A stretch of 44,037 nucleotides of DNA, taken from the NCBI RefSeq assembly GCF_022524485.1, contig NZ_JAKXMK010000021.1, positions 1-44,037 of the forward strand, in the 5' to 3' direction. The notes below the pieces were generated by a model, which made no database searches, was not told where the DNA came from, and saw only the letters and a list, made by a program, of their open reading frames with translations. Both the position numbers and the translations under genes were made by a program. The DNA comes from Pseudonocardia alaniniphila (GTDB lineage Bacteria; Actinomycetota; Actinomycetes; Mycobacteriales; Pseudonocardiaceae). This document shows positions 24,890-32,945 of this stretch, one piece after another. The stretch's first letter is position 1. Each line of letters starts with the position of its first letter.

Positions 24890-25818
24890 CAGTCGGCGAG
24901 CAGGTCCAGCGCTCTGGCCAGGTCTGCCGGGTAGGGGCTCGTGAACTCCACCCACCGCCCGTCGGCGGGGTGCTCGAAGCCGAGCGAACGGGCGTGGAGC
25001 CACTGCCGTTCCAGGCCGAGGCGCTTGGCCAGCGTGGGGTCGGCACCGTAGGCGAGGTCGCCGACGCACGGGTGGCGCAACGCCGAGAGGTGCACCCGGA
25101 TCTGGTGGGTACGCCCCGTCTCGAGCCGGATGTCCAGCAGCGATGCGGCGCGGAACGCCTCGATCGTGTCGTAGTGGGTGACGCTGGGCTTGCCACCGGC
25201 CACCACCGCGAAGCGGTAGTCGTGCTTGGGGTGCCGGTCGATGGGGGCGTCGATCGTGCCGCTGGACGGGTCGGGATGGCCCTGGACGACGGCGTGGTAG
25301 CGCTTGTCGACCGTGCGCTCCTTGAACGCCCGCTTCAGCACCGTGTAGGCGTGCTCGGACGTGGCCACCACCATCACACCGGTCGTGCCGACGTCGAGCC
25401 GGTGGACGATGCCCTGCCGCTCGGCCGCACCCGAGGTGGACACGCGGTATCCGAGCGCGGCCAGGCCGCCGATGACGGTGGGCCCGGTCCAGCCGGGGCT
25501 CGGGTGGGCGGCCACGCCGACCGGCTTGTCGACGACGATGATCTCGTCGTCGGCGTGCAGCACGGTGAGCCCGGCGACCACCTCTTGCGGCCCGGCGATC
25601 GTGGCGGGCGCCTCGGGCTCGGGCAGCTCGACCTCGAGCCACGACCCCGCGATCAGGCGGTCGGACTTGCCGGCGGCGCGGCCGTCCACGGCCACGCGGC
25701 CTCCCTCCGCGAGGGTGGCCGCCACGGTGCGGGACAGGCCGAGGAGCCGCGAGAGCCCGGCGTCGACGCGCATGCCGTCGAGACCGTCGGGAACGGGGAG
25801 CTGACGGGTGTCAGGCAC
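24889..25818 (-). CDS. rluD: RluA-family 23S rRNA pseudouridine synthase
   Basis: 309 aa. An N-terminal S4 RNA-binding domain (about 16-65) precedes the pseudouridine synthase domain, with VDKPVGVAAHPSPGW and the catalytic motif HRLDVGTTGVM (Asp142). Later motifs include RHPKHDYRFAV and LETGRTHQIRVHLSALRHPCVGD. By family and synteny (just after lspA) it is RluD-like, which modifies helix 69 of 23S rRNA; the exact target is inferred. The GTG at 25818 overlaps the lspA end by 8 bp. Confidence 0.92.
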   Translation of the reverse strand: MPDTRQLPVPDGLDGMRVDAGLSRLLGLSRTVAATLAEGGRVAVDGRAAGKSDRLIAGSWLEVELPEPEAPATIAGPQEVVAGLTVLHADDEIIVVDKPVGVAAHPSPGWTGPTVIGGLAALGYRVSTSGAAERQGIVHRLDVGTTGVMVVATSEHAYTVLKRAFKERTVDKRYHAVVQGHPDPSSGTIDAPIDRHPKHDYRFAVVAGGKPSVTHYDTIEAFRAASLLDIRLETGRTHQIRVHLSALRHPCVGDLAYGADPTLAKRLGLERQWLHARSLGFEHPADGRWVEFTSPYPADLARALDLLAD

Positions 25819-26407
25819 TGTCGGCCCCCTCCTCGGCGCCGCCGCGGGCGGAGGTGCGCCTGCCGTCGAGCTCCCGGCCGAGCAGGGCCAGCACCACGAG
25901 CAGAACCCCGCCCGTGACGATCGAGGAGTCGGCCATGTTGAACACCGGCCACACCCGGCCGTCCGGGGCGAAGAGCGACACGACGTCCACGACGTGGCCC
26001 TGCAACGGGCCGGGCGCGCGGAAGATGCGGTCGGTCAGGTTGCCCAGCGCACCGCCGAGCACGAGACCGAGCGCGATCGCCCAGCCGACGGAGCGCAGCC
26101 GCCGGGCCACCCGGATGATCACCACCACCACGGCGATGGCCACGATCGTGAGCACCCACGTGTAGCCGGTGGCCAGCGAGAACGCCGCGCCCGGGTTGCG
26201 CACGAGCTGCAGGTAGACAAGACCGCCCAACAGCTCGAGCGGGGCACGGTTCTCGAGCTGTGCGACAGCCACCGTCTTCGTGATGATGTCGGCGGCGAGC
26301 ACCAGCACCGCGATCACGGCAAGCAACACGACCTTGGGGCCGGCAGCCGTGACGGTCGCACTCGGGGTCGACGGTTCGCTCGCACGCTCGCTCACACGTT
26401 CCATCAT
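25811..26407 (-). CDS. lspA: Lipoprotein signal peptidase (signal peptidase II)
   Basis: 198 aa, four membrane segments. It cleaves the signal peptides of diacylglyceryl-modified prolipoproteins. The catalytic aspartates are in GNLTDRIFR (Asp126) and FNMADSSI (Asp160). LVRNPGAAFSLATG, conserved in the family, lies at residues 69-81. The first ATG at 26407 overlaps the antiporter stop (ATGA); the second at 26404 is equally possible. A polar tail (GRRTSARGGAEEGADSA) extends past the core. Confidence 0.95.
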   Translation of the reverse strand: MMERVSERASEPSTPSATVTAAGPKVVLLAVIAVLVLAADIITKTVAVAQLENRAPLELLGGLVYLQLVRNPGAAFSLATGYTWVLTIVAIAVVVVIIRVARRLRSVGWAIALGLVLGGALGNLTDRIFRAPGPLQGHVVDVVSLFAPDGRVWPVFNMADSSIVTGGVLLVVLALLGRELDGRRTSARGGAEEGADSA

Positions 26408-27897
26408 CCCCTACCGCGCTCGCGCTCCCTCCCGCCGTGCCAGCGAGCGAGCCTGCCCCGCTGGTCGACGGCCCGTATGCGCGCCTCCGCTGCCCGCCGG
26501 GCCTGCGCCGTGGTCACGACGAGCAACTGGTCCCGCTCCCGCAAGCGCGTCTCGGAGGTGGGGGTGAAGGCCTCCTCGTCGCGCACCACCAGGCTGACGG
26601 TGGCGCCGTGTGGCAGCCGCAGCTCGCTGAGGTAGACCCCGCGCAGCTGGGAGCCGACCGGCACGCGCACCTGCAGCAGGTCGGCGTTCAGCTCGTCCAG
26701 CGGGGCGGCGTCGACGGAGAGCTCGCGCGGTTCCGCAGGGCGCGCCACACCGAGGCGCTGGGCCATCCACGGCAGAGTGGGGCCCTGCACCACCGTGAGC
26801 ACGACGACGAGCATGAACACGACGTCGACCAGTGCCTGCGCGCTCGGCGCGCCCTCGACCAGCGCGATCAGCGCGAGCACGATCGGCACGGCGCCGCGCA
26901 GGCCCGCCCACGACAGGAACGCCTGCTCCCGCCACGGCACACGGAACGGCAAGGCCGAGGCCACCACCGAGAGCGGGCGCGCCACGAGGAGCAGCACGAG
27001 GCCCACGATGACGGCCGGCACCACCGCGTGGAGCAGCCGGGGTGGTGAGGCGTAGAGGCCGAGCAGCACGAACAGCCCGATCTGCGCGAGCGAGCCGAGC
27101 CCTTCGGCGAAGGACCGCACCCCGCCGCGGTGCGGCAGGTCCGCGTTGCCCAGCACGAGCGCGGCGACGTAGGTGGCCAGGAGACCCGAGGCGTGCGCGA
27201 GCTGGCCCGCGGAGTAGGCGAGCACGCACACGGCGATCGCGGCCAGCGGGTAGAGGCCGGTGGCCGGCAGGGCCGCCCGGCGCAGTGCCCACGCGCCACC
27301 GAAGCCCAGTAGCGCACCGATCACCGCCCCCGCGATGAGCTCGTAGACGACGAGCAGCGGCGTCACCCAGGTGAGCGACTCACCCGAGGCCAGCAGGATG
27401 ACCGCGATCACGACCGGCGCGTCGTTCATGCCGGACTCCAGCTCCAGGGCTCCGGCCAGGCGCGGTCTCACCCGGACGCCACGGAGAACACTGAACACGG
27501 CCGCGGCATCGGTGGAGGACAGCACCGCACCCCACAGGAACGCCTCTCGCCAGCCGAGATCGAGCAGCAGGTGCAGCGCCACCCCGACCACGGCGATGCT
27601 GACCACCACGGCCACCGTGGACAGCACGATCCCCAGGCCGAGAGCAGGCCGCACCGTCTCCCAGCGGGTGGTCAGCCCGCCCTCGGTGAGGATGAGCACG
27701 AGCGCCCCGAGCCCGAGCGACTCGGTGAGCGGGGCGTTGGAGAACTGGATACCGAGCACGGACTCGCCGAGCAGGATGCCGATGGCGAGATAGATGAGCA
27801 ACGAGGGCAGCCCCAGCCGCACGGAGGCACGGACGGCCAGCACGCCGAGCAGCACCACGGCGGCCACGACGCCGAGCACCACCTCAAGGCTCGCCAT
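26404..27897 (-). CDS. Potassium/proton antiporter, CPA1/NhaP2-like, with a TrkA-C domain
   Basis: 497 aa. About 12 membrane segments (residues 3-390) belong to the CPA1 family: ILTEGGLTTRWETVRPALG, SSTDAAAVFSVLRG, and LELESGMNDAPVVIAVIL, with the ND ion-binding pair. The C-terminal 90 residues (LRGVYLSELRLPHGATVSLV, RLRERDQLLVVT) form a TrkA-C (RCK-C) domain that usually binds a nucleotide regulator. This layout is that of NhaP2/CvrA-type K+/H+ antiporters. The ATG at 27897 has a GGAGGTGGGG Shine-Dalgarno. Its stop overlaps lspA, so an ion antiporter heads the lspA-rluD operon. Confidence 0.88.
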   Translation of the reverse strand: MASLEVVLGVVAAVVLLGVLAVRASVRLGLPSLLIYLAIGILLGESVLGIQFSNAPLTESLGLGALVLILTEGGLTTRWETVRPALGLGIVLSTVAVVVSIAVVGVALHLLLDLGWREAFLWGAVLSSTDAAAVFSVLRGVRVRPRLAGALELESGMNDAPVVIAVILLASGESLTWVTPLLVVYELIAGAVIGALLGFGGAWALRRAALPATGLYPLAAIAVCVLAYSAGQLAHASGLLATYVAALVLGNADLPHRGGVRSFAEGLGSLAQIGLFVLLGLYASPPRLLHAVVPAVIVGLVLLLVARPLSVVASALPFRVPWREQAFLSWAGLRGAVPIVLALIALVEGAPSAQALVDVVFMLVVVLTVVQGPTLPWMAQRLGVARPAEPRELSVDAAPLDELNADLLQVRVPVGSQLRGVYLSELRLPHGATVSLVVRDEEAFTPTSETRLRERDQLLVVTTAQARRAAEARIRAVDQRGRLARWHGGRERERGRG

Positions 27898-28032
27898 CCC
27901 CACCTCCGCCCGCACACGGTATCGACGCAGGTTATGGGCTCACGGGAGAAGGACTCGGCGGAACATCGAACGGGGGATTTCCCCACCCCCGTACGGGCAC
28001 AAGCTGGATGGCGTCCGTACCGGACAAATCCC

Positions 28033-28038
28033 TAATCT
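28033..28038 (+). promoter_or_regulatory. Putative leaderless -10 box of the sensor kinase operon
   Basis: TAATCT lies 6 nt before the ATG at 28045. Just upstream is an inverted repeat GTACGG (27991-27996) and CCGTAC (28015-28020). The right half lies between the -35 and -10 positions, so a regulator could act there. Confidence 0.45.
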
Positions 28039-28044
28039 GCCTGC

Positions 28045-29343
28045 ATGGTCACGATCTCGTCCACGGTGAGCGGGGCACGGCCCGATCCGCTGCGCGCACT
28101 GCTGGCGCCGTCCACCTGGCTCGGTGCCGCGCACCTGCTCCTCGACGGCGTGGCCGGCATGGCCTACGCGTTCGTGCTGCTCACGGGCCTCTTCTTCACC
28201 GTACTGCTGCTGCCGTTCGCGCTGCTCGGGTTGCCGGTGTGGATCGTGACGGCATGGGTGAGCGTCGGGCTGGCGCGGATCGAGCGCGCGCGGCTGCGCC
28301 TGCTGCTCGGCGTGCGGATCCACCCCCAGCCGATGCCACCCGGCGACCGCAACCCGCTGCGCTACGGCGGCATCCTGTGGCGCGACCCGGGCGTGCGACG
28401 CCGGGGCGTGTACCAGCTGGTGGCGCTGCCGCTGGGCCTCCTGACGTCCGGCATCGTGTACGTCCTGCTCTCCGGGGCCGTGGCGCTGCTCATGATGCCG
28501 CTGCTCCCCCTCCTGGTGCCCTCGGAGGGCACCGTCCTGTTCGGCGTCCCGTTCACGGGCACCGGGAGCGGGCGCGCGATGCTCGCCGGCCTGGGGCTGG
28601 TGCTCCTGCTCTTCGCGCCCGCCGTGGTGCGCGGGCTCACCGCACTCGACGTCTCGGTCGCGCGCGCCCTGCTCGGCCCCGTGCCCGGCGCGCTCGCCCG
28701 CCGCGTGGACGAGCTGGAGCGCAGCCGCGCCCGGGTCGTCGACGCCGGTGAGGCCGAGCGCAGGCGGCTCGAACGCGACCTGCACGACGGCACGCAGCAG
28801 CAGCTCGTCGCGCTCGGGATGACCCTGGGCCGGGCCAAGGCGCGGTACAAGCAGGACCCCGGGAGCATCGGCGAGCTGCTCGACGACGCCCACCAACAGG
28901 CCAAGGACGCGGTCACCGACCTTCGTGGGCTCATCCGCGGGCTGCACCCGCCGGTGCTCACCGACCGCGGGCTGGACGCCGCGCTGTCCGCCGTGGCGGC
29001 ACGTTGCCCCGTACCGGTCGACCTCACCGTCGCCCTCGACGAGCGCCCGAATGCCACCGTGGAGGCGATCGGCTACTTCGTGGTGGCCGAGGGGCTCACC
29101 AACATCGCGCGCCACTCCCGGGCCGCCCACGCATCGGTGGCGGTGCGCCGCGAGGGCTCGGGCTCGGTGTGGATCACGATCAGCGACGACGGGGTGGGCG
29201 GGGCGGACCCGAGCCGGGGCACCGGGCTTCGCGGTCTCGCCGACCGGGTGTCCGGCGTGGACGGCCAGCTGCGCGTCGACTCCCCCGTCGGCGGACCGAC
29301 CGTCCTCACCGTCGAGCTTCCGTGCGCAGGGCTCGCCCGATGA
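28045..29343 (+). CDS. NarL-type sensor histidine kinase with a membrane sensor domain
   Basis: 432 aa. Residues 30-215 hold about four membrane segments of the actinobacterial 'putative sensor' type (LLTGLFFTVLLLPFALLGLP, WIVTAWVSVGLARIERARL, LVALPLGLLTSGIVYVLLSG). The HisKA_3 dimerisation helix has ERDLHDGTQQQLV (phospho-acceptor His247). The ATPase domain has VVAEGLTNIARHSRA and SDDGVGGADPSRGTGLRGLADR. The stimulus is unknown but is likely at the membrane or envelope. It overlaps the response regulator by ATGA and has a leaderless -10 box. Confidence 0.92.
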   Translation: MVTISSTVSGARPDPLRALLAPSTWLGAAHLLLDGVAGMAYAFVLLTGLFFTVLLLPFALLGLPVWIVTAWVSVGLARIERARLRLLLGVRIHPQPMPPGDRNPLRYGGILWRDPGVRRRGVYQLVALPLGLLTSGIVYVLLSGAVALLMMPLLPLLVPSEGTVLFGVPFTGTGSGRAMLAGLGLVLLLFAPAVVRGLTALDVSVARALLGPVPGALARRVDELERSRARVVDAGEAERRRLERDLHDGTQQQLVALGMTLGRAKARYKQDPGSIGELLDDAHQQAKDAVTDLRGLIRGLHPPVLTDRGLDAALSAVAARCPVPVDLTVALDERPNATVEAIGYFVVAEGLTNIARHSRAAHASVAVRREGSGSVWITISDDGVGGADPSRGTGLRGLADRVSGVDGQLRVDSPVGGPTVLTVELPCAGLAR

Positions 29344-30020
29344 CGGCAACCCGAACGACGGCAGGCCAGGCGGGCCCGCGCGTCACCGTCGCCGAGGACT
29401 CGGTCCTCCTGCGGGAAGGGCTCTGCCGGCTGCTGGCCGAGGCCGGGTTCACCGTCGTCGGTGCTGTCGGCGACGGCGAAGAGCTGCTGCGCGCGGTCGC
29501 CGCCGACCCGCCCGACGTGGTCGTGGCCGACGTACGCATGCCCCCCACCCACTCCGACGAGGGGCTGCGCGCGGCGCTGGTGATCCGCGCGCGCTGGCCG
29601 TCGGTGGCGGTGCTCGTGCTCTCCCAGTACGTCGAGGAGCGCTACGCCACCGAGTTGCTGGCCGGTGACACGCGCGGCGTCGGCTACCTGCTCAAGGACC
29701 GCGTCGCCGACGTCGAGAGCTTCGTCGAGGCGCTGCACCGGGTGCGCGCGGGCGGCACCGCCCTCGACCCCGAGGTCGTCTCGCAGATCTTCGCGCGATC
29801 CCGCCGGGCCCAGCCGCTGGCCGGCCTGACGCCGAGAGAACGCCAGGTGCTGACGTTGATGGCCGAAGGGCGCTCGAACAACGGGATCGCGGAAGCGCTC
29901 GTCGTCAGCGAGGGGGCCGTGGAGAAGCACATCAGCGGGATCTTCGGGAAGTTCGAGCTCCCCGCGGCACCGACCGACCACCGGCGGGTCCTCGCCGTGC
30001 TCAAGTACCTGGAGGACTGA
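29340..30020 (+). CDS. LuxR-type response regulator
   Basis: 226 aa. The receiver domain (about 17-140) has the acidic pair ED in VTVAEDSVLLREGL, phospho-acceptor Asp64 in VVVADVRMPP, and the lysine in GYLLKDR. The C-terminal LuxR helix-turn-helix reads LTPRERQVLTLMAEGRSN, then ALVVSEGAVEKHISGIFGKF. It is the partner of the kinase just upstream, with a 4-bp overlap. Only 2 bp separate its stop from the DUF4097 start, so all three are probably one transcript. The DNA target is not visible. Confidence 0.93.
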   Translation: MTATRTTAGQAGPRVTVAEDSVLLREGLCRLLAEAGFTVVGAVGDGEELLRAVAADPPDVVVADVRMPPTHSDEGLRAALVIRARWPSVAVLVLSQYVEERYATELLAGDTRGVGYLLKDRVADVESFVEALHRVRAGGTALDPEVVSQIFARSRRAQPLAGLTPRERQVLTLMAEGRSNNGIAEALVVSEGAVEKHISGIFGKFELPAAPTDHRRVLAVLKYLED

Positions 30021-30022
30021 CG

Positions 30023-30838
30023 GTGACCACCACGGAATCCGCCCCGGAGCCCACCAGGGAGCGCCCCACCGAGCCCACCTGGCGGCCGCACCCCGGCGTC
30101 GTCGTCACGGCCGTGCTGTTCGTCGTCCTCGTGATCGGCACCGGTGCCCTCCAGCTGCTCTCCCAGGCAGCGACGGGCCGGTACGAGCGGACGAGCACGC
30201 TCACCCCGAGCACCGAGCGCTTCACCATGGCAAGCGACTCCGGCAGCGTCCGCCTCTCCCCCAGCACCGACGGCGACGTGCACGTCCGCACCACCGTCAG
30301 CTACGGGCTGGGCGAGCCCGAACTGGTCGAGGAGGCCACCCCCGCCGGAGTGCGACTCGACGCCACGTGCAGCGGGGTGCTCGCCACCCACTGCGAGATC
30401 GACTACGTCGTGGAGGTGCCGCCGTCGTTCGCGGTGTTCGTCGAGGGCACGTCCGGCGACGTCACGGTCAGCGGCCTCACCGGCCCGGTCACGGTGGACC
30501 GGAGCACCGGTGACATCGCCCTGTTCGACCTCACGGGCCCGCTCGACGTCACCACCCGCACGGGGGTGATCAGCGGTAACGGCCTGCGTAGCGACGTGGT
30601 GCGGGCGCAGACGCGCTCCGGCGACATCCAGCTCGGGCTTGTCGAGCCCCCTCACACGCTGGCAGTGGACACCGGCACGGGCGAGGTCGACGTCGCGGTG
30701 CCGGCCACCGGCTACCGGGTGGACGCACGGTCGGGCACCGGCGAGGCGACCGTCCTGGTGCCGACGAACCCGGTCGCACCCGGCACGATCGTGGTCGGGA
30801 GCGGCTCCGGCGACGTCCGCGTCCGCCCCTCGCTCTGA
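30023..30838 (+). CDS. DUF4097-family beta-repeat protein with a membrane anchor
   Basis: 271 aa from a GTG 2 bp after the regulator stop. A short polar N-terminus leads to one membrane segment (VVVTAVLFVVLVIGTGALQLL, about 27-47), then a repetitive beta-helix-like part (DSGSVRLSPSTDGDVHV, TSGDVTVSGLTGPVTVDRST, GEVDVAVPATGYRVD, GSGSGDVRVRPSL). DUF4097 proteins are often linked to two-component systems and are thought to be exported. Here it is probably the sensor-controlled output or a co-sensor in the envelope; the role is inferred from context. Confidence 0.8.
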   Translation: MTTTESAPEPTRERPTEPTWRPHPGVVVTAVLFVVLVIGTGALQLLSQAATGRYERTSTLTPSTERFTMASDSGSVRLSPSTDGDVHVRTTVSYGLGEPELVEEATPAGVRLDATCSGVLATHCEIDYVVEVPPSFAVFVEGTSGDVTVSGLTGPVTVDRSTGDIALFDLTGPLDVTTRTGVISGNGLRSDVVRAQTRSGDIQLGLVEPPHTLAVDTGTGEVDVAVPATGYRVDARSGTGEATVLVPTNPVAPGTIVVGSGSGDVRVRPSL

Positions 30839-30851
30839 GCCCCTCTGCCGG

Positions 30852-31607
30852 TCAGTCCGCGGTCCAGGACAGCGTGGCGGCCAGCATCGAGCGATCCAGG
30901 GTGGCGAGCGCGGCGTCGACCTCCGGGACCCTGTCCTCGGAGAGGCACAGGCGGCGGGTCACCCAGGCCGCGTCCCGCCGGTCGGTCGCGCGCTCCCAAC
31001 GCCGCACCGTGGGCTCGATCCCGAGCTCGCGCAGCACCGCCACCGCATCGTCCGTGGTGGCCGAGGGCGGCCGGTGCAGGCCGTGGAACCGCACCCAGAG
31101 CGGATCGAGCCAGGCCATCGGGTGCTGCGCCATCATCTCCACGACAACTCCCCGGTGGGCGGCTGCCGTGAGGGCCCGCACGAACGGCGGGAGGTCCACG
31201 ACGTTGTGCAGCACGTGGTGAGACACCACCACGTCGGCCGACCCGGCTTCGGGGGCCACATCGGGCCAGCGGCCCAGCACCGTGCGGTGGGGGACATCGC
31301 GGGCCTCGGCGCCCGCGCTGAACGCGTCGAGCATGTCCTGCTGCTGGTCCACCGCGGTGACCTGACTGACCCGTCCCACCAGCGCGAACGAGGCGGCGCC
31401 TCCCCCGCAGCCGACGTCGAGCAGCGTGCCGCCGTCCGCGAGCAGCTCCAGTGCGGCCCGGCGCGAAGGCGTGTCCACCGGCTGCGACGGAGCGACGAAG
31501 AGACCGACGTCGTGCTGGAACGGGTTGCTCGGGGCCGTGGCGAGGATCTCCGGAGGGATGCCCCGGCCCTGCTGACGCTGTGCCCACAAGGTCGCCGCAC
31601 TGCCCAT
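30852..31607 (-). CDS. Class I SAM-dependent methyltransferase
   Basis: 251 aa. The SAM motif I is LLDVGCGGGAASFALVG, followed by VTAVDQQQDMLDAFSAG and the post-I acidic region, DVVVSHHVLHNVVD and a C-terminal region without extra domains. Substrate unknown. The ATG at 31607 lies 7 nt after CATACT (31615-31620), a possible leaderless -10. It converges with DUF4097 13 bp away and follows the tetR gene 52 bp upstream on the same strand, but probably has its own promoter. Confidence 0.85.
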   Translation of the reverse strand: MGSAATLWAQRQQGRGIPPEILATAPSNPFQHDVGLFVAPSQPVDTPSRRAALELLADGGTLLDVGCGGGAASFALVGRVSQVTAVDQQQDMLDAFSAGAEARDVPHRTVLGRWPDVAPEAGSADVVVSHHVLHNVVDLPPFVRALTAAAHRGVVVEMMAQHPMAWLDPLWVRFHGLHRPPSATTDDAVAVLRELGIEPTVRRWERATDRRDAAWVTRRLCLSEDRVPEVDAALATLDRSMLAATLSWTAD

Positions 31608-31659
31608 GTGTCCGAGTATGCGCCGTACCGATCTCCGGCCGCGCACACCCGGATCCACC

Positions 31660-32241
31660 TCACCGCGCCGGGCTCGTGAGCTGGTCGACGAGCATCGCCA
31701 CGCGCTGCTCCTGGGCGTCGGCCGGGATGCGGCCGCCCCTGGCGAGAGTGGCCAGGCCGTGCATGGTGGCCCACCACAGCTCGGTGAACACGCCGGTGTC
31801 GTGCTCGCCTGCGAACGGCGCGAGCACGCCGTGGAGCTGCGCGAAACCCGCCTGCATCGGGGCGGGCGTGGTGGCCTGCGCGAACGGCAGGTCGGTGGAG
31901 AGGGTGAACATGGCGTCGTAGAGCGCGGGGTTGGCGGCGGCGAACGCGAGGTACGTGCGGAACACGGCGGCCACCGCGGCCTGCTCGCCTCCCGCCTGCG
32001 CCCTGGCGGCGGCCAGCGCATCGGCCAGCTCGGCGAACCCTTGCATCGCGACCGCCGCGATGATGGCGTCCTTACCGGCGAAGTGGCTGTAGAGCACCGG
32101 CTGGCTGTACTCGATCCGCTCCGAGAGCCGCCTGGTCGTGACCGCGTCCCAGCCCTCCGTCTCCGCGAGCTCACGGGCTGTCCGGACGATCAGCTCGTGG
32201 CGTGAAGCGCGTTCCCGCTCACGGCGGTTCTGGGTCGGCAT
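31660..32241 (-). CDS. TetR-family transcriptional regulator (WHG-like C-terminal domain)
   Basis: 193 aa. The N-terminal helix-turn-helix (about 14-60: LIVRTARELAETEGWDAVTT, RRLSERIEYSQPVLYSHFAGK) is typical of TetR. The C-terminal ligand domain has FRTYLAFAAANPALYDAMF, as in WHG-domain TetRs. The ATG at 32241 lies 6 nt after a TAGGAT -10 (32248-32253), with TTGCTC at 32270-32275 as -35. That -10 lies at the edge of a CTAGC palindrome, so it probably represses itself and the divergent DUF4267 gene. Ligand unknown. Confidence 0.9.
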   Translation of the reverse strand: MPTQNRRERERASRHELIVRTARELAETEGWDAVTTRRLSERIEYSQPVLYSHFAGKDAIIAAVAMQGFAELADALAAARAQAGGEQAAVAAVFRTYLAFAAANPALYDAMFTLSTDLPFAQATTPAPMQAGFAQLHGVLAPFAGEHDTGVFTELWWATMHGLATLARGGRIPADAQEQRVAMLVDQLTSPAR

Positions 32242-32250
32242 CGCCAGATC

Positions 32251-32314
32251 CTAGCACCGCTAGATCTTCGAGCAACGCTCGTGCTAGCTTCGCTCGAAGA
32301 TCTAGCGCCGCTAG
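32251..32314. promoter_or_regulatory. Twin palindromic operators between tetR and DUF4267
   Basis: Operator 1 is CTAGC-ACC-GCTAG (32251-32263) and operator 2 is CTAGC-GCC-GCTAG (32302-32314), 51 bp apart. Between them lies a larger inverted repeat of perfect 15-bp arms, GCTAGATCTTCGAGC (32259-32273) and GCTCGAAGATCTAGC (32292-32306). Each operator touches a -10 box: TAGGAT at 32248-32253 for tetR, and TAGATT at 32312-32317 for DUF4267, whose TTCGCT -35 is at 32289-32294. The region is symmetric, so one regulator could shut both promoters. Binding is inferred. Confidence 0.8.
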
Positions 32315-32337
32315 ATTCTCAGCGAAGGAGCATCCCC

Positions 32338-32718
32338 ATGTTCGCGACCTACATCGGCGCCACCCTCGCCGGTCTCACCGGCGCCGGCATCATCTACGTC
32401 GGAGCGCGCTACCTCCTGGCTCCGCAGGCGAGTGCGGCGACCTTCGGCCTACCCGACTGGCCCCACGGGGACGCCGGCGCGTGGCTGTCCCTGAAGGGCA
32501 TCCGCGACATCGTGTCGGGGCTCGTGATCCTCATCCCGCTCGCACTCGGGCAGTTCCACCTGCTCGGCTGGCTGCTCCTGGCCGCGTCGATCACCCCGCT
32601 CGGTGACGCGCTCGTGGTCATCAGGAACAAGGGGAGCAAGATCCTCGGATACGCGATGCACGGAGGCACTGCGGTGGCCGTGGCGATCGCCGGCCTCCTT
32701 CTTCTGCTCGGGAGCTGA
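32338..32718 (+). CDS. DUF4267 family small membrane protein
   Basis: 126 aa with four hydrophobic segments (FATYIGATLAGLTGAGIIYVG, IVSGLVILIPLALG, LLGWLLLAASITPLGDAL, GTAVAVAIAGLLLLLG). The pattern (YLLAPQASAATFGLPD, LKGIRDIVSGL, MHGGTA) matches DUF4267, a common but uncharacterised family often next to TetR genes. The ATG at 32338 has an AAGGAG Shine-Dalgarno. Its promoter overlaps operator 2. It could be a detoxification or lipid-related membrane protein induced when the TetR ligand is present, but that is speculation. Confidence 0.85.
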   Translation: MFATYIGATLAGLTGAGIIYVGARYLLAPQASAATFGLPDWPHGDAGAWLSLKGIRDIVSGLVILIPLALGQFHLLGWLLLAASITPLGDALVVIRNKGSKILGYAMHGGTAVAVAIAGLLLLLGS

Positions 32719-32720
32719 GC

Positions 32721-32939
32721 ATGTCCCTGATCGTCCCCCGCTTCGACGACTCCGTGGTCGTCCGCTCCGGCGAGGCCGAGGTGGTCGGGCGCGCCCCGAC
32801 CGCGGTCGGACCCACCTCCCACCTCGAACGCATCGCCTACGGCAAGGTGCCGCCGGAGAGCCTCTGGGACGTGCAGGAGCTCTACGACAACTGGTTCACG
32901 AGCAGCCCGGCGTGGGAGGCCGCCCGCGCCACGACGTGA
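32721..32939 (+). CDS. Hypothetical 72-aa protein
   Basis: Starts with an ATG 2 bp after the DUF4267 stop, with GGGAGC a few bases upstream inside that gene. The product reads MSLIVPRFDDSVVVRSGEAE and ends DVQELYDNWFTSSPAWEAAR. It has no membrane segment and no cysteine. Not recognised. It is probably in the same transcript as DUF4267 and under the TetR regulator, but it could be the remnant of a larger gene. The gap to the convergent DUF167 gene is 6 bp. Confidence 0.5.
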   Translation: MSLIVPRFDDSVVVRSGEAEVVGRAPTAVGPTSHLERIAYGKVPPESLWDVQELYDNWFTSSPAWEAARATT

Positions 32940-32945
32940 CGCCGG

